A DNA stretch of 64,000 nucleotides, taken from contig NZ_CP109013.1 in assembly GCF_036226745.1 (NCBI RefSeq), positions 806,001 to 870,000 on the forward strand, read 5' to 3'. This DNA comes from Streptomyces sp. NBC_00683 (GTDB taxonomy: Bacteria > Actinomycetota > Actinomycetes > Streptomycetales > Streptomycetaceae). Made by a program: the position numbers and the translations under genes. Position 1 is the first letter of the stretch. Every line of letters starts with the position of its first letter. The notes under the pieces were generated by a model. It searched no databases. It had not been told where the DNA came from and saw nothing but the letters and a program-made list of their open reading frames with translations. Below, piece by piece: positions 34,012 through 42,408 of this stretch.

Positions 34012-35712
34012 TCAGCGGGCCGACTGCCCTGACACGGCAAGGCGGTCGCGCAGCTCGCTCTTGAGGATCTTGCCCGTGGGTGTGAGCGGCAGGGAATCGA
34101 CGAACTGCAGGCTGCGGACCTTCTGGTAGGGAGCGACCCTCTCCGCGGCGTACGCCATGAGTTCTTCGGCGAGCCCGTCCACCGGCCCGGCGCCGGCCCG
34201 CAGCACGACGAAGGCGGCCGGGATCTCCCCCGCGCTCTCGCTCGGCGCGCCTACGACCGCAGCCTGCGCCACGGCCGGGTGGCTGCAGAGGATGTCCTCC
34301 AACGGCTGCGGATAGACGTTGTACCCCTTGTAGATGATCATGTCCTTGGCGCGCCCGACGAGGAACAGATGACCGTGCTCGTCGAGGCGTCCCATGTCGC
34401 CGGTGCGCAGCCAGCCGTCGACGAACTGCTCTGCCGTCAGGCCGGGTTCCCCGTGGTATCCGTCGGCGACCTGCGGGCCGTGCAGCCACACCTCGCCGGT
34501 GTCCCCGGCGTCCAGGACGGTGGCGCCGTCCGCGCTGCGGATCTCGACACGGGTGTCGAACGCTGCGATACCGACGCTGCCCACCGGCGTCTGGACGGTC
34601 GGATTGGGCGGCGCCCCCACGGCGCCCATGCTGACCTCGGTGAGTCCATAGCCTTCGCAGACCAGCGCGTTGGGGAACACTCCGGCGAGCCGGTGCAGCG
34701 CCGTGCTGTCGATGGGCGCCGCTCCGGAGACGACCATCAGGACGCGGGAGAAGTCGTGCTTGCCGATGGACGGGCTACCGAGCAGGGCGTAGTACATCGC
34801 CGGGGAGCCGGTGATCGCCGTGACCCCGTGGGATTCGACGTCGGCCAGGAACGCGTCGGGGTTGAAGCCGGCGACCATGACGGTCGTCTGCCCCAGGATC
34901 ATGTTGACGGTCTGGGTGACCAGTCCCATTCCGTGGAACAGCGGGGCGATGGCGATCGTGGCGCCTTCCCCGACCGGCAGGGCGTAGGCGTTGACCGCCT
35001 CGGGCACGGGCCGCACGACGATGCCTCCCTCGTCGTCGCGCGCCGGGAGGGCCGCGGCACGCAGACAGGACACCTGAAGGACGTTGGCCACCACGTTGCG
35101 ATGCAGCACCCGTACGGCCTTGGACCGGCCGGTGGTTCCTCCGGTCAGCTGCAGGTGGGCGATCTGCTCGGGATCCGCGGTGAAGCCGGTGAGCGGTTCG
35201 GCCGTCAGCAGGTCCGTGAGGGGAACGGCACCCCGGGCGGCGTCCTGCGCGGCGGGCGGGGCCGGGGCCGTCGCGGTGCCCGGCGCGTGCACCACGAACC
35301 GCACGCCGGGCGCATCGGCTTCTGTCAGCGCGGCGGCGCAGGCCGGGTGCGTGACGACTGCCGTGGCGCCGACGTCCGCGAGCTGCTCGGCGAGGATGCC
35401 GGCCGGCTGAGCGGGATTCACCGGCGCCACCGTCGCGCCGGCGCAGATCGCGCCGTAGTACGCCACGACGTACCAGAGCGAGTTGGGCATGTGCAGGGCG
35501 ATGACATCGCCCGGGACGATGCCGCGCCCACGCAGGCCGTTCGCCACGCGCAGCGCCCGGTCGTACAGCTCCCGAAAGGTCAGCGTCTCCTTGCCGTCAC
35601 GCACGGCTGTCCGCTCGGGGAAGGCCCGGGCGGCGCCGGCCACGATCCGGTCGATGCCGGCGTCCGGGTAGTCCAGGGACAGGGGCATGTTCTTCGGCCA
35701 CGCTCTGCTCAT
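34012..35712 (-). CDS. long-chain-type acyl-CoA ligase (ANL superfamily)
   Basis: 566 aa. GYGLTEVSMG, GWLRTGDMG, DMIIYKGYNVYP and PTGKILKSELR are intact; the ATP loop is slightly altered (TGGTTGRSKA in place of T-G-x-P-K-G). ATG at 35712 has AGGAG six bases upstream and matches the length and N-terminus of the paralogue at 40528 (MPLSLDYPDAGIDRI versus MPRTLDYPDGTVADL). It is divergent from the ACAD operon at 36308, and both promoters carry the same operator dyad. Activates an unknown carboxylic acid. Confidence 0.9.
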   Translation of the reverse strand: MSRAWPKNMPLSLDYPDAGIDRIVAGAARAFPERTAVRDGKETLTFRELYDRALRVANGLRGRGIVPGDVIALHMPNSLWYVVAYYGAICAGATVAPVNPAQPAGILAEQLADVGATAVVTHPACAAALTEADAPGVRFVVHAPGTATAPAPPAAQDAARGAVPLTDLLTAEPLTGFTADPEQIAHLQLTGGTTGRSKAVRVLHRNVVANVLQVSCLRAAALPARDDEGGIVVRPVPEAVNAYALPVGEGATIAIAPLFHGMGLVTQTVNMILGQTTVMVAGFNPDAFLADVESHGVTAITGSPAMYYALLGSPSIGKHDFSRVLMVVSGAAPIDSTALHRLAGVFPNALVCEGYGLTEVSMGAVGAPPNPTVQTPVGSVGIAAFDTRVEIRSADGATVLDAGDTGEVWLHGPQVADGYHGEPGLTAEQFVDGWLRTGDMGRLDEHGHLFLVGRAKDMIIYKGYNVYPQPLEDILCSHPAVAQAAVVGAPSESAGEIPAAFVVLRAGAGPVDGLAEELMAYAAERVAPYQKVRSLQFVDSLPLTPTGKILKSELRDRLAVSGQSAR

Positions 35713-35835
35713 GGGAACTCCTGTGTTTCTGGCGCCTCTGGGATGACTGCGGACCGGAAGCCGTCGGACAAGTGCACGGGGCACAGCCGACGCGGAGGCG
35801 CATGCCAGCGGCATCCACTTGGTCAAGTGGCGGTT

Positions 35836-35864
35836 AAGTTAAGCGTCAATAACCTCACTGTCCA
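35836..35864 (-). promoter_or_regulatory. shared-architecture promoter with GTTA-N8-TAAC operator (ligase side)
   Basis: On the minus strand TGGACA (35859-35864) is followed after exactly 17 bp by TAACTT (35836-35841). The dyad GTTA-N8-TAAC (35838-35853) overlaps the -10 box. The leader would be about 117 bases. The same layout recurs at 36230, 51748 and 56988. Confidence 0.7.
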
Positions 35865-36179
35865 GGTGTGACCAGCGCCGCGGACGGGCCTACCACCCCG
35901 ACGTCGGGACACCTGTGCCCGCTCACAACACAGTCGACGGCTCATGGGACGGCACACACGTTCACGCATCGGCACGGCGGATTCCGATTCCCCGGCGCGG
36001 CACTCCCCCGCGCCGCCCGCACGCACTCCGGAGGCCCTCGCCTGATCCGTACGCTCCCGGCGTCCGCTTCGGCCGGTGAGCCCGGACAGCGGCCTGCCGG
36101 GAGTCGTCACAAGTGAATATTTCTGAGCACTTCCCTCACGGACAAGTTCAAGCCACCTAACTGCCACCACGGCCAGTAA

Positions 36180-36195
36180 GTTATTTTGGGCTAAC
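36180..36195. promoter_or_regulatory. extra GTTA-N8-TAAC operator copy
   Basis: AAGTTA TTTTGGGC TAACTC: the dyad is exact but no matching -35 box is found on either strand, so it looks like an auxiliary binding site 61 bp upstream of the one at 36241. The remaining part of the 595-bp divergent gap (35713-36307) shows nothing else recognisable. Confidence 0.5.
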
Positions 36196-36229
36196 TCGAT
36201 ATTCGCCTCCTCCGATCACCCCACAAGCC

Positions 36230-36258
36230 TGGACACCGTGGTTATTGAGGATTAACTT
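36230..36258 (+). promoter_or_regulatory. shared-architecture promoter with GTTA-N8-TAAC operator (ACAD operon)
   Basis: TGGACA (36230-36235), 17 bp, TAACTT (36253-36258); the dyad 36241-36256 covers the spacer end and the -10 box. It would give a leader of about 43 bases before GTG 36308. Confidence 0.72.
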
Positions 36259-36307
36259 AGGCGTCGTCTGGCGAGCGCGCCGGGCATGCGAGGAAGGAAC
36301 CGTCACC

Positions 36308-37465
36308 GTGCGTCGCAGCGTGTTCACCAAGGACCACGAGGCATTCCGGACGACCATCCGGGAGTTCATCTCCGACGAGGTGGTCCCCCACTACGCCGAC
36401 TGGGAGAAGCAGGGGCACGTCCCGCGCGACCTGTACCGCAGGCTCGGCGAGCTGGGGATCTTCGGCATCAACGTGCCCGAGGAGTACGGCGGCGCGGGCG
36501 TCACCGACTTCACCTACCAGGCCGTGCTGCGCGAGGAGTGCGGGCGCGCGGGCGTCGGCTTCGGCGCCGAGTCGGTACACACCTGTCTGGTCCTGCCCTA
36601 TCTGCTCGAATTCGGCAGCGAGGAGCAGAAGCGGCGCTGGCTGCCCGGCTTCCTCTCCGGCGAGACGATGACCGCCATCGCCATGACCGAGCCCGGCACC
36701 GGTTCCGACCTCGCCGGCATCGCCACCCGCGCCCGGCTCTCCGACGACGGGACCCACTACCTCCTCGACGGCGCCAAGACCTTCATCACCGGGGGTGCGC
36801 AGGCGGACCTGATCCTGGTCGTCTGCCGCACGGCCGCGTACGACCCCGCGAACCGGCGGGCCGGGCTGTCGATCCTGTGCGTGGACACGGCGTCCGAGGG
36901 CTTCGCCGTGGGGCGCAAGCTGGACAAGATCGGTCTGCGCGCGCAGGACACCGCCGAGTTGTCCTTCACGGAGGTCGAAGTCCCCGTGGAGAACCTCCTC
37001 GGTGAGGAGGGGGCGGCCTTCACCTACCTCACGCACAATCTCGTGGTGGAGCGCCTCGGCGCGGCCATCGGTGCCTACGCCAACGCGGCCGGGGCGATCG
37101 GCTTCGCCACCCGGTATGTGCGTGAGCGCCAGGTCTTCGGCAAGCCGGTCGCGGCCTTCCAGAACACCAAATTCGTGCTCGCCGAGTGCGCCGCCGAGGT
37201 CGAGGCCGCGCAGTCCTTCGTCGACCGCGCCCTCGTCGCACACGCGGCGGGTGAGCTGACTCCGGCCGACGCCGCCAAGGCCAAACTCTTCTGCACCGAG
37301 GTCGCGGGCCGGGTCATCGACAAATGCCTTCAGCTGCACGGCGGTTACGGCTACATGCTCGAGTATCCGATCGCCCGCCTCTACGCGGACACCCGCGTGA
37401 ACCGGATCTACGCCGGGACCAGCGAGGTCATGAAGACGATCATCGCCAAGGACCTCGGGCTCTGA
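36308..37465 (+). CDS. acyl-CoA dehydrogenase, long-chain/isovaleryl type (paralogue 3 of 5)
   Basis: 385 aa. [27 protein letters not shown] (catalytic Glu candidate), [17 protein letters not shown] and [15 protein letters not shown] at 36308 gives VRRSVFTKDHEAF, matching the N-termini of the other paralogues; an in-frame ATG at 36245 lies inside the promoter. It is first in an operon with thiolase, TesB, enoyl-CoA hydratase and ligase, a near-complete beta-oxidation set missing only the 3-hydroxyacyl-CoA dehydrogenase. Confidence 0.92.
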   Translation: MRRSVFTKDHEAFRTTIREFISDEVVPHYADWEKQGHVPRDLYRRLGELGIFGINVPEEYGGAGVTDFTYQAVLREECGRAGVGFGAESVHTCLVLPYLLEFGSEEQKRRWLPGFLSGETMTAIAMTEPGTGSDLAGIATRARLSDDGTHYLLDGAKTFITGGAQADLILVVCRTAAYDPANRRAGLSILCVDTASEGFAVGRKLDKIGLRAQDTAELSFTEVEVPVENLLGEEGAAFTYLTHNLVVERLGAAIGAYANAAGAIGFATRYVRERQVFGKPVAAFQNTKFVLAECAAEVEAAQSFVDRALVAHAAGELTPADAAKAKLFCTEVAGRVIDKCLQLHGGYGYMLEYPIARLYADTRVNRIYAGTSEVMKTIIAKDLGL

Positions 37466-37499
37466 GCCCGTTCTCCCCACTTCTCCCCAGGAGGACCCC

Positions 37500-38666
37500 A
37501 TGCGCGACGCAGTCATCGTCGACGCCGTACGCACCGCTGTCGGCAAGAAGGGCGGCTCGCTCTCCCTGTTGCACTCCGCCTCCCTCTCCGCCCACGTCCT
37601 CAAGGCCCTCGCCGAGCGCACCGGTCTCGACCCCGCGCTCGTCGACGACGTGATCTGGGGATGTGCCTCCGGTGTCGGCATGCAGGCCGGCTGCGTCGGC
37701 CGTGCCTCGGTCCTGGCCGCCGGCTGGCCCGAGACCGTCCCCGGGCTGACCGTCGACCGTCAGTGCGGCTCGTCCCAGCAGGCCGTGCACCAGGCCGCCG
37801 CCGGTGTCGTCTCCGGCCAGTACGACATCGCCGTCGCCGGTGGGGTCGAGATCATGAGCAGGCTCCCGCTGGGCACCACCCGGGGTGACGGCACCTTCGG
37901 CGAGCCCTTCGGCCCGGACGTCTGGGACCGCTACGACGGCGTCCGCTTCAACCAGGGCACGGGCGCCCAGCTGATCGCCGACGAGTACGGCATCACCCGC
38001 ACCGAGATGGACCAGCACGGCCTGGACTCCCACGCCCGCGCCGCCGAAGCCACCGACGAGGGCCGTTTCAAGAGCCAGATCGCCCCGATCACGGTCACTG
38101 ACGAAGACGGCTCCACGCGCGTCTTCGACCAGGACGAGGGCATACGCCGCGGCTCCACTCTCGAGAAGCTCGCGGGCCTCAAGCCCGCCTTCCGCGAGGA
38201 CGGCAGCATCACCGCCGGCAACGCTTCGCAGGTCTCCGACGGCACCGGCGCGCTCCTGGTCACGACCAGCGAGATTGCCAGGGCCCGGGGCTGGACCCCC
38301 ATGGCCCGGATCCACACCGCGGTGGTCACCGGTACGGACCCGGTCACCATGCTCAAGGGACCCATCCCGGCCACGGCCAAGGCGCTGCGGAAGGCCGGAC
38401 TGTCGATCGACGACATCGGCGTCTACGAGATCAACGAGGCGTTCGCGTCCGTCTCCCTGGCCTGGCTCCGCGAGACGGGTGCCGACTACGAACGTCTGAA
38501 TCCCAACGGGGGTGCGATGGCCATCGGCCACCCCATCGGCGGTTCGGGCGCCCGCATCATGACGACTCTGGTCCACCACATGCGCGACAACGGCATCCGC
38601 TACGGCCTGCAGTCCATGTGCGAGGGCGGCGGCATGGCCAACGCCACCATCCTCGAACTCCTCTGA
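37500..38666 (+). CDS. acetyl-CoA acyltransferase (thiolase, FadA type)
   Basis: 388 aa with nucleophile Cys in DRQCGSSQQA, EINEAFASV, GHPIGGSGARI and the second catalytic Cys in CEGGGMANATI. These are the classical thiolase II/FadA signatures, different from the SCPx-like enzyme at 5159. AGGAGG precedes the ATG, 34 bases after the ACAD stop. It cleaves straight-chain 3-oxoacyl-CoA. Its closest relative in the window is 51813-52988. Confidence 0.92.
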   Translation: MRDAVIVDAVRTAVGKKGGSLSLLHSASLSAHVLKALAERTGLDPALVDDVIWGCASGVGMQAGCVGRASVLAAGWPETVPGLTVDRQCGSSQQAVHQAAAGVVSGQYDIAVAGGVEIMSRLPLGTTRGDGTFGEPFGPDVWDRYDGVRFNQGTGAQLIADEYGITRTEMDQHGLDSHARAAEATDEGRFKSQIAPITVTDEDGSTRVFDQDEGIRRGSTLEKLAGLKPAFREDGSITAGNASQVSDGTGALLVTTSEIARARGWTPMARIHTAVVTGTDPVTMLKGPIPATAKALRKAGLSIDDIGVYEINEAFASVSLAWLRETGADYERLNPNGGAMAIGHPIGGSGARIMTTLVHHMRDNGIRYGLQSMCEGGGMANATILELL

Positions 38667-38678
38667 GAACGGCGCGCC

Positions 38679-39593
38679 ATGCCCACCCTGCCCGTAGCAC
38701 CCGCCCCGCCCCGGAGTGATCCGCGCCGGCCCCCGGGCGAGGACTTCTTCGGCGGATTCCTGAGCCTGGAGCAACTGGACCGCGACCTGTTCCGCGGCTG
38801 GTGCCACGACGGCATCCCGCTGCGCGCCTTCGGTGGCCAGGTGGCCGCCCAGGCACTCACGGCCGCGGGCCGGACCGTACCCGAGGACCGGGTCGTGCAC
38901 TCGCTGCACGGCTACTTTCTGCGCGCGGGCGACACGGCGCACCCCCTGGTGTACTCCGTGGAGCGGGTACGGGACGGGGCGTCCTATCTGTCGCGCCGGG
39001 TCACCGCCCTCCAGGGCGGCGAGATCGTCTTCACCCTCTCCGCGTCCTTCAAGGCACGGGAACGGACCGCGGACCGCCAGACGACCATGCCGGAGACACC
39101 CGACCCGGGCGCTCTCCCCGACGTCTACGCGACCTGGGCGCGGAACAACCCGGAGGACTACGCCCGGGCCGAGTTCCGCAGGGTCCTGGAGATGCGCTAC
39201 GTACCCGGCCCCGCCGAGCCCACGCCCGGGCTGACGGAGCAGAAGCTCTGGATGCGGTCGGTCGAACGGCTGCCCGACGACCCGATGCTGCATGCCTGCG
39301 CCCTGGCGTACGCCTCCGACCTGTTCCTCGCTCCTGCCACCGCGCTGATGACCGACCGGCCCCGGATGGTGCGCACCGAGCCGCCGTCCGTCTTCCTCAC
39401 CTCCCTCGACCACGCCCTCTGGTACCACCGGCCCTTCCGCGCCGACGAGTGGATGCTCTTCGCCCAGCGCAGTCCCACCGCGGGGGACGGGCGCGGCCTC
39501 GCCTTCGCGGACGTATGGAGCCTCGACGGCAGGCTGATCGCCCATGTGGTGCAGGAGACCGTGGTGCGCCCGTCGCGGACGGCAGGCCCCTGA
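38679..39593 (+). CDS. tesB: acyl-CoA thioesterase II (TesB family), copy 2
   Basis: 304 aa, colinear with the 31610 copy: LEQLDRDLFRGWCHD, SLDHALWYHRPF, RSPTAGDGRGLAF and VVQETVV. It begins 12 bases after the thiolase stop and ends 49 bases before the hydratase. Placement in a beta-oxidation operon suggests release of dead-end acyl-CoAs and recovery of CoA. Confidence 0.9.
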   Translation: MPTLPVAPAPPRSDPRRPPGEDFFGGFLSLEQLDRDLFRGWCHDGIPLRAFGGQVAAQALTAAGRTVPEDRVVHSLHGYFLRAGDTAHPLVYSVERVRDGASYLSRRVTALQGGEIVFTLSASFKARERTADRQTTMPETPDPGALPDVYATWARNNPEDYARAEFRRVLEMRYVPGPAEPTPGLTEQKLWMRSVERLPDDPMLHACALAYASDLFLAPATALMTDRPRMVRTEPPSVFLTSLDHALWYHRPFRADEWMLFAQRSPTAGDGRGLAFADVWSLDGRLIAHVVQETVVRPSRTAGP

Positions 39594-39642
39594 GACCTCC
39601 CGCCCCTTCCCCGCCTCTCAACGCCTGAATGAAGGAACCCCC

Positions 39643-40407
39643 ATGTCCGATCTGGTCCTCACCTCGTTCGCGGACGGCATCGCCGTCGTGACGATCAACC
39701 GTCCCGAGGCCCGCAACGCCGTCAACCGCGCGGTGGCTGACGCCGTTGCCGAGGCCATCGACGAACTCGACGCCCGCGACGACCTCGTCGTCGGCGTGAT
39801 CACCGGCGCCGGCGGCAGCTTCTGCGCCGGCGCGGACCTCAAGGCGCTGGCCGCCGGAGAACGCTCCGGCATCCCCGGCCGCGGCTTCTGCGGGATCACC
39901 GAGACCCCGCCGGCCAAACCGCTGATCGCGGCGGTCGAGGGGTACGCGCTCGGCGGCGGCACGGAACTGGCGCTGGCCTGCGACATGATCGTCGCCGCGG
40001 GGACGGCGAGATTCGGCCTCCCCGAGACCAAGCGCGGCCTGATCGCGGCCGGCGGCGGCCTGGTGCGCCTGCCCCGGAAGATCCCGTACAACGTGGCCAT
40101 GCAGTACTCGCTGACAGGCGCCCTCCTGAGTGCCGAACGCGCCTACGAGCTCGGCATGGTCAATGAACTGACCGCGCAGGGCGGGGCGCTGGAGGGGGCC
40201 CTGGCCCTCGCGAAGGAGATCGCCGCCAACGGCCCGCTGGCGGTGCGCGCCAGCAAGGGGATCGTGGTGGAGTCGGCCGACTGGACGGCCGGGGAGGCCT
40301 GGGACCGCAACCGTGCCGCCTGCGCCCCTGTCTTCGCGTCGGCGGACGCCAAGGAGGGCGCGCGTGCGTTCGCCGAGAAGCGGGCTCCCGTCTGGGGCAC
40401 CGGCTGA
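39643..40407 (+). CDS. enoyl-CoA hydratase (canonical crotonase)
   Basis: 254 aa. Unlike the two other crotonases here, both hydratase glutamates are conserved (GGTELALACD and LPETKRGL), with the oxyanion hole region CAGADLKAL. ATG at 39643 has GAAGGAA upstream; the frame is open further left through the tesB end but lacks a ribosome site. It hydrates 2-enoyl-CoA to (S)-3-hydroxyacyl-CoA. Confidence 0.92.
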   Translation: MSDLVLTSFADGIAVVTINRPEARNAVNRAVADAVAEAIDELDARDDLVVGVITGAGGSFCAGADLKALAAGERSGIPGRGFCGITETPPAKPLIAAVEGYALGGGTELALACDMIVAAGTARFGLPETKRGLIAAGGGLVRLPRKIPYNVAMQYSLTGALLSAERAYELGMVNELTAQGGALEGALALAKEIAANGPLAVRASKGIVVESADWTAGEAWDRNRAACAPVFASADAKEGARAFAEKRAPVWGTG

Positions 40408-40527
40408 GGGGTGCGCCGCCTCTCCACTCCCCAGTGCGACGCATCGTCGAGCTCCACGGCACCGGGGTGAACCACAGCTACAGTCCCGAGGCAATCCTCG
40501 GGCATGTCTGAACAAGGGAGTTCCGCC

Positions 40528-42228
40528 ATGACGACCACCTGGCCCACAGGTATGCCCCGCACCCTCGACTACCCCGACGGCACGGTCGCGGATCTGCTCG
40601 CAGGTTCCGCCCACGCCTACCCCGACCGCGCCGCGCTGGTGGACGGCGAGGTGCGGCTGACCTTCGCGGAGCTGCACGAGCGCGCTCTGCGCGTGGCCCA
40701 GGGGCTGCGTGAGCGGGGCATCGTCCCGGGCGAAGCCGTCGCCGTCCATATGCCCAACTCGATCTGGTTCACGGTCTCGTACTACGGAATCCTGTTGGCC
40801 GGCGCCGCCGTGGTCCCGGTCAACCCCACGCAGCCGCCCCTCGCCCTGCGCCGCCAGCTCGACGACTCCGGCGCGGTCGCGGTCGTCACCCACCCTTCGG
40901 TCGCGGCGCAGATGTCGGAGGCACTCCAGGGTTCCCCGACGGTCCGACTCGCTTCCCTCGCGGGGGCGACGGCGGCAGCCCCGGCTCCCGCCGGCGCACC
41001 GGTCCCCCTGCCGGTCACCACGGTCGCGTTCGACGATCTGATGAAGGCCGAGGCGGCGCCGGCGACCGCGGTGGACGGTGACGCGGTCGCGCATCTCGCG
41101 TTCACCGGCGGCACCACAGGCGTGCCGAAGGCCGTCATGGTGCTGCACCGCAACCTGATCAGGAATGTGCTCCAGGTGGCGTGCTGGCGCAGCGCCGCCG
41201 TCCCGTCCACGGACGCGCAGGGCCGCATCATTCTGCGTCATGTGCCCGAGGCGAGGACCGAACACCACATCCCGATCGGCACCGCCACCGGTGTCTCCAT
41301 CGCCCCCCTGTTCCACGGCATGGGCATGGTCAGCCAGAGCATCTTCGCCGCCGCCGGGCTCACGATGGTCGTGTTCGGCCGCTTCGACGCGGTCCGCTAC
41401 CTGGACACCGTCGAGGAGCTGGGCGTCCACGCCATCACGGGCTCCCCGGCCCTGTGCCACGCCATCCTCGCCGTACCGGCTGTGCGCGAACGCGACCTGT
41501 CGTGCGTGCGCCTGGTCAGCAGCGGCTCGGCGCCCATCAACCCGGCGGCGACCGCGGAACTCGCCGAGGTCTTCCCCCGCGCGATCGTCAGTGACGGCTA
41601 CGGCCTGACGGAGGCCACCATGGGCGTCGCCATCAGCCCGCTGGACCGTGCGATGCCGCGTCCTGAGGGCGCCATCGGTCTGGCCCTGTTCGACACATCG
41701 CTCGAGATCCGTGAACTGGACGGCGTCACCGCACTGGCCCCCGGTGAGAAGGGTGAGGTCTGGGTCCGGGGCCCGCAGGTCACGGCCGGCTACCTCGGCC
41801 ACCCCGAACTCACCGCGGGGCAGTACGTCGACGGCTGGCTGCGTACGGGCGACCTCGGCACACTCGACGAGCAGGGCTGGCTGTCGTTGGTCGGCCGGGC
41901 GAAGGACATGCTGATCTACAAGGGGTACAACGTGTATCCCGGCCCGCTGGAGAACATCCTTCGCGAGCACCCGGCGGTCGCCCAGGCGTCCGTCGTGGGC
42001 CGGCCGCACCCCGAGCACGGCGAGATCCCGGTCGCCTTCGTCTCCGTGAAGGCCGGAACGGACGCTGCGGATCCCGCAGCGACCGCCGACGAGCTGATGG
42101 CGTACGTCGCTGCGCGTGTCGCCCCGTACCAGCGGATCCGCGATGTGGTGATCGTGGACGAGCTGCCGCTCTCGGCGACGGGAAAGATCCTCAAGACGGA
42201 GCTGCGCAGGCGGGCGACCGACTCCTGA
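40528..42228 (+). CDS. long-chain-type acyl-CoA ligase (ANL superfamily), paralogue of 34012
   Basis: 566 aa, the same length as 34012. FTGGTTGVPKAV, GYGLTEATMG, GWLRTGDLG, DMLIYKGYNVYP and ATGKILKTELR are intact. ATG at 40528 has GGGAG seven bases upstream; ATG at 40504 is less likely. It ends the ACAD-thiolase-TesB-hydratase operon and is followed by a strong terminator. Confidence 0.9.
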   Translation: MTTTWPTGMPRTLDYPDGTVADLLAGSAHAYPDRAALVDGEVRLTFAELHERALRVAQGLRERGIVPGEAVAVHMPNSIWFTVSYYGILLAGAAVVPVNPTQPPLALRRQLDDSGAVAVVTHPSVAAQMSEALQGSPTVRLASLAGATAAAPAPAGAPVPLPVTTVAFDDLMKAEAAPATAVDGDAVAHLAFTGGTTGVPKAVMVLHRNLIRNVLQVACWRSAAVPSTDAQGRIILRHVPEARTEHHIPIGTATGVSIAPLFHGMGMVSQSIFAAAGLTMVVFGRFDAVRYLDTVEELGVHAITGSPALCHAILAVPAVRERDLSCVRLVSSGSAPINPAATAELAEVFPRAIVSDGYGLTEATMGVAISPLDRAMPRPEGAIGLALFDTSLEIRELDGVTALAPGEKGEVWVRGPQVTAGYLGHPELTAGQYVDGWLRTGDLGTLDEQGWLSLVGRAKDMLIYKGYNVYPGPLENILREHPAVAQASVVGRPHPEHGEIPVAFVSVKAGTDAADPAATADELMAYVAARVAPYQRIRDVVIVDELPLSATGKILKTELRRRATDS

Positions 42229-42262
42229 GACACGGCCGGGACCGGTTCCCGGACAGAAGTCC

Positions 42263-42304
42263 CGGCGGGGCCGGGCGGAGTGACCACTCCGCCCGGCCCC
42301 GCCG
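42263..42304 (+). terminator. 20-bp perfect stem terminator after the ligase operon
   Basis: 42263-42282 pairs without mismatch with 42285-42304 around a two-base loop, 35 bases after the ligase stop. Confidence 0.8.
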
Positions 42305-42361
42305 CTCCGCGTTCCCTCTTCCGGCCGGCCGTTCCAGGGGTCGGTCCTGGGGACGACAAAA

Positions 42362-42392
42362 CACCGGGGCCCACTTGGTGTGGGCCCCGGTG
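42362..42392 (-). terminator. Rho-independent terminator of the minus-strand alkyl sulfatase operon
   Basis: A 13-bp perfect stem (42362-42374 with 42380-42392) with a five-base loop is followed on the minus strand by TTTTGTC, 17 bases after the sulfatase stop. It is the most classical terminator in the window. Confidence 0.8.
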
Positions 42393-42408
42393 CCGGTGAG
42401 TGCGAGCG